The notes beneath the pieces were generated by a model. That model ran no database searches. It was not told the origin of the DNA and worked only from the letters and a program-made list of their open reading frames with translations. The position numbers and the translations under genes are program-made. From an uncultured Lachnospiraceae bacterium (lineage in GTDB: Bacteria; Bacillota; Clostridia; Lachnospirales; Lachnospiraceae): a stretch of 63,341 bases of DNA. The stretch covers positions 1 through 63,341 of the forward strand of contig CAJUPT010000012.1 in the NCBI GenBank assembly GCA_910588405.1, given 5' to 3'. Shown here one piece after another: positions 7,125-15,095 of this stretch (its first letter is position 1; each line of letters opens with the position of its first letter).

Positions 7125-8849
7125 GTGAAAACAAAACTGAAAAACGGCTTTAAAAAAGTGAGAAAGTGGATCAAAAAGCACAAGGTGCTGACAGTGTTTC
7201 TGATCCTGGCGGCGGTAGTCATTGGCATTTATTTCCGGCTGCAGCGGGCCGGTCAGGAGATGGCGGAGGCTTTAAGCCAGATGGCTTTCGAGACCGGGGA
7301 GGTTTCCTACCGGGATATCACCAGCACGGTCAATGCCACCGGATATGTCCGCAGCGATAACAGCCGTTCCCTGACCACCACCCTGATGAACCTGGAAGTT
7401 ACGGGCGTAAATGTGGAGGTGGGCGACAAGGTAAGCGTTGGACAGGCTCTGGTCAGCTTTGATACGGAGGATATTGAAGAAAATCTGGCCGACGCCCGGG
7501 AAAGCCTGAACGTGTCCCAGGCCCAGAGCGGTCTGACGGTGAAAGGCGCCGAGAGGAATTTGGCCGACGCAGTGGGCTCCAGAGACTACCAAATTACCGG
7601 AGCCATGAAGGATCTGGATTATTCCAAAACCACCTATGAGGACGCGGTAGCGGATTATCATGATACGGTAAAAGAACTAGAGGAAAAACGAAAAGAAGAG
7701 GAAGACAGAAAACGGGACCGGGACGACCGGGAAAAGGATATGGACCGGGCGAAAGACCGGCTGGAAAAAGCCTGGAAAGAACAGTCCGGTTCCGGTCTGT
7801 CTCCCGATTTGCTGGATCAGATTAATGAGGGTACCGTCAGCGGAAATGAGATTCTGGAAAATATCGCCGGAGCCTTTGACACCGGCGCGGTGACGGCAGC
7901 CCAGGCCGAATACCAGACAGCTTCCGCCGATTATTCCGCGGCGGCTGCGGACTATGAAAAGGCCAAAGCCGAGCGGGAAGCGCTGGAATCAAGTGTGGAT
8001 GCGAAAAAGACGGCCATGGACGCCAATTACAGAACCTATGACCGGGCAGCTGACACCTTTAACAATACGGTGCGGATGCAGAACAGTGCCGTGGCTGGCA
8101 GCCAGGATTCCCTGACTAATTCCCGGCTCTCCGCCACCATCGGCAGCCAGGCCCAGGAAAACCAGGTGGAAACCTATGAAAAACAGCTGGAAAAAGGCAT
8201 TCTCACCTCCCCCATCAACGGAACGGTGACGGCGGTCAATGTTAAAGAGGGGGATACCTACGGCGGCGGCGTGATCGTCACGATTCAGGACTGCGAGGAC
8301 TTTATCGTGGAGGCGGAAATCGACGAGTATGATATCAGCGATATTAAAGAGGGAATGAAGGTGCTGTTTAAGACTGACGCCACCAGAGAGGAACAGTTAG
8401 AGGGCGAGGTGACTTTTGTATCTCCGGTGCCCACCTCCGCCGCAGCTTCCTCCTCAGCCATGGGTTCCGGCTCCGCCACATCCCTGACCACGGGCGGAGG
8501 CAAGGCGACCTATCAGATCAAAGTGGCCATCCGCACGGCTACCGACCGTCTGCGTCTGGGTATGACGGCGAAGATGAACATCGTATTAAACGAGGTGGAG
8601 CATGTGCTGACTGTTCCCTACGATGCGGTGCAGACCGATGAAAACGGAGACACGGTAGTGTATGTGCTGGAGCAGACGATGGACGCCGAAGGCAAAACCA
8701 CCCAGGAGCAGCGTCCGGTTGCCGTGACTGTGGGCACCGAGGGCGACTACTATGTGGAAGTGAGCGGCGACGGCCTGGAAGAAGGCATGAAAGTGGCGAT
8801 TCCCAAAGAGGAAGCCGTCGATCTGATGGAATTGATGATGACACCGTAG
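7125..8849 (+). CDS. efflux adaptor, HlyD/MacA-like, membrane-anchored
   Basis: 574-residue adaptor for the ABC exporter encoded downstream. A basic N-terminus (MKTKLKNGFKKVRKWIKKHK) precedes one membrane helix and, unlike the 1910-3676 adaptor, there is no lipobox. Lipoyl halves are seen at VEVGDKVSVGQALVSFDTEDIE and ILTSPINGTVTAVNVKEGDTYGG (quoted in parts of one stretch each), flanking a very charged coiled coil with EEKRKEEEDRKRDRDDREKD. Barrel and membrane-proximal domains follow. Start is GTG with GGAGG 7 nt upstream. Followed after 10 nt by the ATPase gene: an adaptor-ATPase-permease order typical of MacAB-like systems in Gram-positives. Confidence 0.88.
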   Translation: MKTKLKNGFKKVRKWIKKHKVLTVFLILAAVVIGIYFRLQRAGQEMAEALSQMAFETGEVSYRDITSTVNATGYVRSDNSRSLTTTLMNLEVTGVNVEVGDKVSVGQALVSFDTEDIEENLADARESLNVSQAQSGLTVKGAERNLADAVGSRDYQITGAMKDLDYSKTTYEDAVADYHDTVKELEEKRKEEEDRKRDRDDREKDMDRAKDRLEKAWKEQSGSGLSPDLLDQINEGTVSGNEILENIAGAFDTGAVTAAQAEYQTASADYSAAAADYEKAKAEREALESSVDAKKTAMDANYRTYDRAADTFNNTVRMQNSAVAGSQDSLTNSRLSATIGSQAQENQVETYEKQLEKGILTSPINGTVTAVNVKEGDTYGGGVIVTIQDCEDFIVEAEIDEYDISDIKEGMKVLFKTDATREEQLEGEVTFVSPVPTSAAASSSAMGSGSATSLTTGGGKATYQIKVAIRTATDRLRLGMTAKMNIVLNEVEHVLTVPYDAVQTDENGDTVVYVLEQTMDAEGKTTQEQRPVAVTVGTEGDYYVEVSGDGLEEGMKVAIPKEEAVDLMELMMTP

Positions 8850-8859
8850 GGGGAGAGCT

Positions 8860-9573
8860 ATGGACGACAGAAAATGTATCATAGACCTGCAAAAAATAGT
8901 GAAGAGCTTCTATATCGGAACCCCCAATGAGCTGGAAATCCTCCATGGCATAGATTTAAAGGTATACGAGGGAGAATTTATCTCCATCGTGGGCGCTTCC
9001 GGCTCCGGGAAGAGCACGCTGATGAATATTATCGGCGTGCTGGACCGGCCGACGGCCGGGGAATATGTGCTGGACGGTGTGGAGATAGGCGGCGCCGATG
9101 ACTGGGAGCTGTCCCATATCCGCAATGAGAAGATCGGCTTTGTGTTCCAGACCTATAACCTGATTCCCCGGACAACCGCCCTGAAAAATGTGGAGCTGCC
9201 CATGCTTTACGCGGGAACCAGAAGATCGGAGCGGGCCAGAAGGGCAAAAGAGCTGCTGGCCGTGGTGGAGATGGAGGAGCGGATGCACCACAAACCGGAT
9301 GAACTGTCCGGCGGCCAGAAGCAGCGGGTGGCCATCGCCAGAGCCATGGCAAATGATCCGGCGATTTTGCTTGCCGACGAGCCCACCGGCGCCCTGGATT
9401 CCAAGACCGGGCGGCTGATTATGGACATTTTCCATCGGCTGAACAGGGAGCAGGGAAAGACGATTGTCCTGATTACCCATTCCACCGAGCTGGCGGAGGA
9501 GACTCAGCGGATTGTGACCCTTCACGACGGTATGATCGTGGGGGAGAGAAAGGGGAGTGAGGACCTACGCTGA
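8860..9573 (+). CDS. ABC transporter ATP-binding protein, MacB/LolD-like
   Basis: 237-residue nucleotide-binding subunit. Walker A GASGSGKST, Q-loop FVFQTYNLIP, signature LSGGQKQ, Walker B ILLADEPTGALD and H-loop LITHS are all present in order. The DEPTGALDSKTG and FQTYNLIPRTTALKNVELP stretches are typical of the MacB/FtsE/LolD group, which use ATP to drive extracytoplasmic mechanical work by the adaptor. The stop TGA (9571-9573) is immediately followed by the permease; see the permease entry on a possible CTGA overlap. Confidence 0.93.
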   Translation: MDDRKCIIDLQKIVKSFYIGTPNELEILHGIDLKVYEGEFISIVGASGSGKSTLMNIIGVLDRPTAGEYVLDGVEIGGADDWELSHIRNEKIGFVFQTYNLIPRTTALKNVELPMLYAGTRRSERARRAKELLAVVEMEERMHHKPDELSGGQKQRVAIARAMANDPAILLADEPTGALDSKTGRLIMDIFHRLNREQGKTIVLITHSTELAEETQRIVTLHDGMIVGERKGSEDLR

Positions 9574-9587
9574 TCGGCGAGAATATC

Positions 9588-10859
9588 GTGATGGCCATAA
9601 CCGGCCTTCTTTCCAATAAAATGCGGGCATTCCTGACGATGTTGGGCATTATCATCGGCATCGGCTCCGTCATTGCCATTATGACGGTTGGAGATTCCCT
9701 GACCAACTCGGTCAATGACTCCATGCAGTCCATGGGGGCGAACAACATTATTGTGTCCCTGCAGCAGAAAACCGGCGACGAGGAGGCTGACGCAGAAAAT
9801 GACATGGCATTTACCGGCGATACCTCCATTGCTCAGCCCACGGAGGAGGACTATATCACGGAGGAAATGCTGGACCAGCTGAAAAGCACCTACCAGGATT
9901 CCATACAGGCCGTGTCCCTGTCGGAAAATGTGGGCAGCGGCCAGGTAAAGGACGGGCGGCTTTATGCTAATGTGACAGTGACCGGCGTGAATCCCGGCTA
10001 TTTTCTCGCCAGCAATACGGAGATCCTGGCAGGGAGGAGCCTGTCCGCCAGAGATTATGAGGGCGGAAAGCGGGTGGCCCTTGTCTCCGACAAGCTGGTC
10101 AACAATATGTTCGGCGGAAAAAACGACCGGGCGGTGGGCGCTTCGGTAGAGGCCCAGGTGGGAAATGATTACTATACATACACCATCGTAGGCGTTTACA
10201 AATACGAACAAAATTCCATGAATTTTTCCCTTTCTTCGGAAAAGGATATCAACACAACCCTGTATATCCCTATTAAGACAGCCCAGTCTCAGCTCCACTC
10301 CTCCGGCGGCTACCAGATGGTGACGCTGGTGACGGCCCAGGGCGTCAATTCCACGGAGCTGAGCGGAACCGTGCAGCAGTTTTTGAACGTATTTTACCGC
10401 GCGAATCCTGATTTTCAGGTGATGGCCTTCAGTATGGAATCCATGGTAAGCGCCTTTTCCTCCATGCTGTCCACGGTGCAGGTGGCCATCTCTGTGATCG
10501 CTGGCATCTCCCTGTTGGTGGGAGGCATCGGCGTGATGAACATTATGCTGGTATCCATCACGGAGCGGACCAGAGAGATTGGGACAAGGAAGGCGCTGGG
10601 GGCCACCAACCAGTCGATCCGGATGCAGTTTATCATCGAAGCCATGATCATCTGCCTGATCGGCGGCGCCATCGGCGTGGCCGTGGGCGTGGGCGGCGGC
10701 TCGGCGGCGGCAAATGCCCTTGGCTATCCTGCCAGGGCGTCGGTTTCCAGCATCATTATCGCGCTGGTATTCTCCATGTCTATCGGCGTGTTCTTCGGGT
10801 ATTATCCGGCCAATAAGGCGGCAAAGATGGACCCGATTGAAGCGCTTCGGTATGAGTAA
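9588..10859 (+). CDS. MacB-like ABC transporter permease
   Basis: About 423 residues with MacB topology: helix 1 in the N-terminal MLGIIIGIGSVIAIM segment, a large extracytoplasmic domain (residues about 40-280), then three C-terminal helices with VGGIGVMNIMLVSITERTRE (quoted piece of the FtsX core), EIGTRKALGA and the closing MDPIEALRYE. Standard starts are GTG 9588 and ATG 9591, which leave little upstream of GLLSNKMRAFLTMLG. Family members usually have 10-12 residues before that motif; the in-frame codons upstream read LIGENIV, matching if translation begins at CTG 9570, overlapping the ATPase stop as CTGA. Confidence 0.9.
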   Translation: MMAITGLLSNKMRAFLTMLGIIIGIGSVIAIMTVGDSLTNSVNDSMQSMGANNIIVSLQQKTGDEEADAENDMAFTGDTSIAQPTEEDYITEEMLDQLKSTYQDSIQAVSLSENVGSGQVKDGRLYANVTVTGVNPGYFLASNTEILAGRSLSARDYEGGKRVALVSDKLVNNMFGGKNDRAVGASVEAQVGNDYYTYTIVGVYKYEQNSMNFSLSSEKDINTTLYIPIKTAQSQLHSSGGYQMVTLVTAQGVNSTELSGTVQQFLNVFYRANPDFQVMAFSMESMVSAFSSMLSTVQVAISVIAGISLLVGGIGVMNIMLVSITERTREIGTRKALGATNQSIRMQFIIEAMIICLIGGAIGVAVGVGGGSAAANALGYPARASVSSIIIALVFSMSIGVFFGYYPANKAAKMDPIEALRYE

Positions 10860-11004
10860 GGGGACAGATCGTATCAGGAAAGTTATGGGCGGCCACGAAG
10901 CAACTGACTTTTGTGTATGGCGATGGCCGCGTTTGCTACATGTCTGTTTTATCATGGAAAAGTTACCTGGTGGTTGGTATATAACCATGGGAATAAAGAC
11001 ATAA

Positions 11005-11046
11005 AGAACAGGCCGGAAGCTGTTGCAGCTTACCGGCCTGTTTTGC
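11005..11046 (+). terminator. rho-independent terminator of ABC efflux operon
   Basis: AACAGGCCGG-AAGC (11007-11020) and GCTT-ACCGGCCTGTT (11028-11042) pair almost perfectly with a 7-nt loop, then TTTT. The remainder of 10860-11098 shows no gene. Confidence 0.9.
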
Positions 11047-11098
11047 CATATTTAGCAAAATGTGTCAGTATGCAAATCGGTAAGGAAAACCTGGCTTC

Positions 11099-11683
11099 CT
11101 ATGCGGCAAAGGCCAGCTGCGGCTGTCTGCTGTACAGTCTTGCGATGGCTTCTGATACGGTAAAGCAGGTTTCCAGTATATACCGGCAGTCGTTTTCCAC
11201 CGAGGGTTCACATTTCAGATAATCTCTGTGCCTGCACACGATGTATTCAATGATTTCCTCCGTATTGTTCAGCGGACGGATTTGGTTGGAAATGGTCTTT
11301 ACCGCATCCGGGCTGTTTAAAAATTCCCTGAGCCGGTGTTTGAGCTGTTTTTCATAGGAGCAATGTACTTTCAAATTTCCCGTGAAAATGCTGTTATGGG
11401 GATAAGTAAAATAATCTGCCAGATAGTGGAGCACTTCTCCCAGATGCCGGGTGAAATACCGGTCGGAAAATTCCTCCTGGTTTTGGTGCCGGGTCAGGCT
11501 GCGAATTTCCCCTTTAAGCATCGGAAAGGTTTCGTCAATATTATGTTTCGTAGTGATAAAGGAAGGGGTGCAGTCCGGAAGGATGCTGCCCAGGTAATAT
11601 GACTTCCTGTATCGGATAAATTCACGGTAAACGGTATGTGCCACAATAAAACGTGCCAGTCTGATATGTGATTTTTTGCGCAT
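11099..11683 (-). CDS. zinc-dependent phospholipase C family protein
   Basis: 194 residues matching the bacterial zinc-dependent phospholipase C/S1-P1 nuclease-like fold as found in short Firmicutes proteins. Supporting stretches are KKSHIRLARF, GSILPDCTPSF, the metal-ligand-rich LGEVLHYLADYFTYPHN and FTGNLKVHCSYE. There is no signal peptide, so unlike the secreted clostridial alpha-toxins it is probably cytoplasmic; actual activity is unknown. AGGAGA lies 5 nt before the ATG. It is convergent with the ABC efflux operon and downstream of thyA on the same strand. Confidence 0.75.
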   Translation of the reverse strand: MRKKSHIRLARFIVAHTVYREFIRYRKSYYLGSILPDCTPSFITTKHNIDETFPMLKGEIRSLTRHQNQEEFSDRYFTRHLGEVLHYLADYFTYPHNSIFTGNLKVHCSYEKQLKHRLREFLNSPDAVKTISNQIRPLNNTEEIIEYIVCRHRDYLKCEPSVENDCRYILETCFTVSEAIARLYSRQPQLAFAA

Positions 11684-11801
11684 TGATTCTCCTGTTATTT
11701 GAGAAATTTTGGTTATGAAGCATCAGGTAAAACGCGCCGCCGCGAAGTGTGCCTGTGATATGCTGACGGCATACCTTGCGTAACGGCCTATTATGTTGAT
11801 T

Positions 11802-12653
11802 TTACACGGCCACGGGAATATTTTTAATCTGCGGATGGGTCTGGTAATTGTCCAGGCGGAAATCATCCACGGTAAATTCATAGAAATCCTTCACTTCCGG
11901 ATTCATCCGGAAGTCCGGGGCGGGAAGAGGTTCCCGGGAAATCAGTTCCTTAATCGCCGGTACATGCCGGTCATAAATATGGGCGTCGGCAATCATATGG
12001 ACGAACTCACCTACTTCAAAATTACACACCTGAGCCATCATATGAACCAGAACGGCGTATTGACACACATTCCAGTTATTTGCGGTCAGGATGTCGTTGG
12101 AACGCTGGTTTAACAGAGCGTTCAGGGTCATCCTGTCGTGGCCCGGCTTCTGCGTCACATTAAAGGTCATGCTGTAGGCGCAGGGGTATAACCCCATTTC
12201 GTGAAGGTCCTGGTGTACATAAATATTTGTGATGATCCGTCGGCTGAACGGGTTGTTTTTCAGATCATAGATCACCCGGTCCACCTGGTCAAACAGACCT
12301 TCCTTATACTGATGCTTTACCCCCAGCTGATAGCCGTAGGCCTTGCCGATGGAGCCGGTCTCGTCGGCCCAGCTGTCCCAGATATGGCTGTTCAGCTCAT
12401 GGATGTTGTTGGATTTTTTCTGCCAGATCCACAAAAGCTCATCCACGCAGTTTTTCAGATTGGTTTTCCGCAGGGTCAGCGCGGGAAATTCCTTCGACAG
12501 GTCATAGCGGTTTATGACGCCGAATCGCTTGATGGTGTAAGCAGGGCTGCCGTCGTCCTCCCAGATGGGTCGGACCTTTTCTCCTTTTGTATCCGTGCCG
12601 TTTTCCAGCACATCCTTACACATGTCTACAAAAATCTGATCTGCACAGCTCAT
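11802..12653 (-). CDS. thyA: thymidylate synthase, phi3T/B. subtilis ThyA type
   Basis: Methylates dUMP to dTMP with methylenetetrahydrofolate, making dihydrofolate. 283 residues. Conserved parts: ELLWIWQKKSN, HIWDSWAD, GKAYGYQLG, DQVDRVIYDLKNNPFSRR (phosphate-binding Arg pair), catalytic Cys158 in GLYPCAY, QRSND, and HIYDRH. The Cys context (YPCAY rather than PPCH) and the LLWIWQ and RSND details match the phage phi3T/B. subtilis ThyA lineage, not the E. coli type. Good GGAGG before the ATG. It is divergent from folA, whose product recycles the dihydrofolate made here, so the pair forms a thymidylate/folate unit around a shared intergenic region. Confidence 0.95.
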   Translation of the reverse strand: MSCADQIFVDMCKDVLENGTDTKGEKVRPIWEDDGSPAYTIKRFGVINRYDLSKEFPALTLRKTNLKNCVDELLWIWQKKSNNIHELNSHIWDSWADETGSIGKAYGYQLGVKHQYKEGLFDQVDRVIYDLKNNPFSRRIITNIYVHQDLHEMGLYPCAYSMTFNVTQKPGHDRMTLNALLNQRSNDILTANNWNVCQYAVLVHMMAQVCNFEVGEFVHMIADAHIYDRHVPAIKELISREPLPAPDFRMNPEVKDFYEFTVDDFRLDNYQTHPQIKNIPVAV

Positions 12654-12874
12654 GGAATCCTCCGTTTGAAGTCAGCCGCCCTTTATTCCGGCAGCCGGGA
12701 TGTATCGTTAGTGTTCAGTTCGTGATCAGCAGTAAGCTTCATGATGCACGGAAATTACGCGGAATGCATAATTTTACATTTGTATGATCAGGGCATTTAT
12801 TAATATGCATGAAACACCTTGTAAAACAGATACCTGAACAGTAACGAAATGTATTTTTGTATGAGTACCGCGAA

Positions 12875-12903
12875 TTTACATCTGCTTTAATCTATAGTAT
12901 AAT
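12875..12903 (+). promoter_or_regulatory. folA promoter
   Basis: TTTACA at 12875-12880, 17-nt spacer, perfect TATAAT at 12898-12903. Transcription would start near 12910, giving a leader of about 115 nt. Confidence 0.85.
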
Positions 12904-12909
12904 AGACCG

Positions 12910-12959
12910 GAATCCTGTGAAGCAGGATTCTGCGATGCTGATGCGAATAAAATTCGCAT
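12910..12959 (+). promoter_or_regulatory. paired hairpins in the folA leader
   Basis: Two perfect 8-bp stem-loops sit right at the predicted RNA 5' end: GAATCCTG-TGAAG-CAGGATTC (12910-12930) and ATGCGAAT-AAA-ATTCGCAT (12941-12959). Neither is followed by a T-run. They may stabilise the mRNA or act in regulation; the rest of 12654-13025 shows only ordinary A/T-rich sequence. Confidence 0.6.
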
Positions 12960-13025
12960 TGTTCCGCACGGCTTTTATCATAACACAGATTAGATTGTGT
13001 GGCAAGTGGAAAGGAAAGGTTTGAG

Positions 13026-13595
13026 ATGTATTTAATCGTAGCAACGGGAAAAGACTGGGCCATCGGCAAGGACGGAGGTCTGCTGGTGGAAAATCCTGTG
13101 GATATGAAGTTTTTCCGGGAGACCACCATGGGAAAAGTGGTGATTATGGGGCGGAAAACCCTGGAATCCTTCCCTGGGGGAACCCCTTTGAAAAACCGAG
13201 TAAATATCGTGCTGACCAGAAATGAAGATTTTGAGCGGGAGGGTGCCATCATTGCCCACAGTCCGGACGAGGTCAGAAAACTGGTGAAGGATTATGGGGA
13301 AGACCAGGTGTTTATCATCGGTGGAGAACAGATTTACAGGGCTTTTTTGAAGGACTGTACGAAAGCTTATGTGACTAGGATGCGGCAGACATTTCCGGCG
13401 GATACCTGGTTTCCTGATTTAGACCAAGACCCGGAGTGGGAGCTGGCGGAGAAAAGTGAGGAAATGGAGTGGAATGGGCTTAAGTTTACCTTCTGTACGT
13501 ATGAGAGAAAGTTTGCTTTTTCAGGTATCTTCCGGGTAGGTGCGGGTAAAAGTGCGGATCGGGCTGGGCAGAGTCAGACTGACGGACAGAAATAA
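13026..13595 (+). CDS. folA: dihydrofolate reductase
   Basis: Reduces dihydrofolate to tetrahydrofolate with NADPH. Starts MYLIVATGKDWAIGKDGGLL; the active-site acid is Asp26 in NPVDMKFF; TMGKVVIMGRKTLESFPGG holds the NADPH-binding turn; VFIIGGEQIYRAF carries the conserved Gly pair. The ATG at 13026 is chosen because AAAGGAAAGG lies 7 nt upstream and the family begins here; an in-frame upstream ATG would add nine non-conserved residues. At 189 residues it is longer than usual: after FTFCTYER there is a C-terminal tail of about 27 polar residues with no family match, perhaps read-through of former 3' sequence. Divergent from thyA; spmA follows after about 100 nt. Confidence 0.93.
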   Translation: MYLIVATGKDWAIGKDGGLLVENPVDMKFFRETTMGKVVIMGRKTLESFPGGTPLKNRVNIVLTRNEDFEREGAIIAHSPDEVRKLVKDYGEDQVFIIGGEQIYRAFLKDCTKAYVTRMRQTFPADTWFPDLDQDPEWELAEKSEEMEWNGLKFTFCTYERKFAFSGIFRVGAGKSADRAGQSQTDGQK

Positions 13596-13698
13596 AGGAA
13601 TTTATTGTTGGCAATATAATCGAATGACATAATTTTTGTGTTTTCCCGTTCTGTTTCTGCATAAACATTTAATAAAAACGTTTGCGGAGAGATCATAT

Positions 13699-14463
13699 AT
13701 GCTGAACGGTTTATGGGCGGCGATGATTCTGGTCGGTATTTTTTACGGGGCGGTCAGGGGACGGATGCCTGAGATTACGGAAGGGGCGCTGACAGGGGCA
13801 AAGGATGCAGTAAACTTATGTCTGACTATGGCAGGGGTGACGGCGCTGTGGACGGGGTTGATGGAAATTGCGGAGGGATCGGGGCTGCTTGATAAAGCGG
13901 CAAGAGGTCTAAAGCCGTTGATTCGCTTTTTGTTTCCCCAGGTTCCTGACGGTCATCCGGCACAGGCGGATATCTCCGCGAATATGATCGCCAATTTTCT
14001 GGGGTTGGGATGGGCAGCCACACCTGCGGGAATCAGGGCGATGAGCAGTCTGGAAACACTGAACAATAAACCGGGAGTGGCTACCGATGCTATGTGTATG
14101 TTCCTGATTGTGAATATCTCGTCGCTGCAGCTGATTCCGGTGAATATGATTGCCTACCGAAGTCAGTACGGCTCGGCAAATCCGGCTGCCGTTATCATGC
14201 CGGCCTTGATCGCAACGACAACCACCACCATATGTGGCATTTTATTCGCGAAGTTTATGGGGAGAAAAAGCGCGTCGCCGATGAAGGCTGCGGAAATAAA
14301 AGCGGCAGATCGGGTCATTGCTCCCAGGGCTCTGTCTGACCGGAGAAATCGGTCAGGGGAAAGAAACATAGCAGAAAAGATACGAACGGAAAAAATAGAA
14401 ATATCAGGGAAAAAAGAGTCGGCACAAAGAGATGCTTCAGGGAAATCGGGGAGGGGCGCATAA
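13699..14463 (+). CDS. spmA: spore maturation protein A
   Basis: Membrane protein of the nucleoside-recognition (Gate) family needed for proper dehydration of the spore core. It starts MLNGLWAAMILVGIFYG and contains the family blocks GRMPEITEGAL, AVNLCLTMAGVTALWTGLMEI (in part), ANFLGLGWAATPAGIRAM and NISSLQLIPVNMIAYR. Normally about 190-200 residues; here about 254, because the C-terminus carries a charged Lys/Glu/Arg-rich tail of roughly 55 residues after the last helix. ATG 13699 has GCGGAGAG about 8 nt upstream. Its stop overlaps the spmB start by one base (TAATG), so the two are translationally coupled. Confidence 0.93.
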   Translation: MLNGLWAAMILVGIFYGAVRGRMPEITEGALTGAKDAVNLCLTMAGVTALWTGLMEIAEGSGLLDKAARGLKPLIRFLFPQVPDGHPAQADISANMIANFLGLGWAATPAGIRAMSSLETLNNKPGVATDAMCMFLIVNISSLQLIPVNMIAYRSQYGSANPAAVIMPALIATTTTTICGILFAKFMGRKSASPMKAAEIKAADRVIAPRALSDRRNRSGERNIAEKIRTEKIEISGKKESAQRDASGKSGRGA

Positions 14464-14987
14464 TGATGAACTTTTTGGTGTTTCTCTCGGATTTTATTAT
14501 GCCGCTGATGATTTTTTATATTGTAGGCTTCGGTGTGCTGGCAGGCCGCCCGGTATATGACGACTTTATACGAGGGGCGAAAAAAGGACTGAAAATTACG
14601 GCGGATATTCTTCCGACGCTGTGCGGTCTGATGGTGGGGGTCAGTGTGCTGCGGGCCTCAGGCTTTCTCGATGATCTGTCTGCGCTGCTGGCGCCTGCAG
14701 CCGCAGCGATCGGGCTGCCTGCGCCTATTGTGCCATTGTCTTTTGTGAAGATGTTCTCTTCCTCAGCCGCTACGGGACTGGTGTTGGACATTTTCAAGGA
14801 ATACGGCCCAGATTCCCGAATCGGCTGGATTACGTCCATTTTAATGAGTTGTACCGAAACGATTTTTTATACGATGTCCGTTTATTTTATGTCCGTACAT
14901 ATTAAAAAGACCAGATATACTTTGGCAGGGGCGCTTTTTGCCTCAGCGGTGGGAATCGTGGTCAGCGTGCTGCTGGCGGCGGGGTAA
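14463..14987 (+). CDS. spmB: spore maturation protein B
   Basis: 174-residue partner of SpmA, with about five membrane helices. Diagnostic pieces: ADILPTLCGLMVGVSVLRASG, VPLSFVKMFSSSAATGLVLDI (in part) and SCTETIFYTMSVYF. SpmA and SpmB together are required for full spore core dehydration and heat resistance in B. subtilis and Clostridium perfringens. The reading frame begins within the spmA stop. A hairpin at 15006-15036 ends the unit. Confidence 0.95.
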   Translation: MMNFLVFLSDFIMPLMIFYIVGFGVLAGRPVYDDFIRGAKKGLKITADILPTLCGLMVGVSVLRASGFLDDLSALLAPAAAAIGLPAPIVPLSFVKMFSSSAATGLVLDIFKEYGPDSRIGWITSILMSCTETIFYTMSVYFMSVHIKKTRYTLAGALFASAVGIVVSVLLAAG

Positions 14988-15002
14988 GAATATTACCGGA
15001 AA

Positions 15003-15037
15003 GAAGGCGCCAAATATCCGGTGGGTATTTGGCGCTT
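15003..15037. terminator. hairpin between spmB and glgB, probably bidirectional
   Basis: GGCGCCAAATATCC (15006-15019) pairs with GGTATTTGGCGC (about 15023-15035). On the minus strand the stem is followed by CTTCTTT, which suits termination of glgB; on the plus strand the T-run is weak. Confidence 0.6.
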
Positions 15038-15095
15038 CGTGCAGATGCACAGGGCAACGAGTCAAATAGCTGTGCTTTATCGAATTTTGTAATCG

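Noticed and set aside
10874..10931. GCGGCCA/TGGCCGC inverted repeat after the ABC permease
   Set aside because: Only 7 bp with a long loop; the strong terminator at 11005-11046 explains the region.
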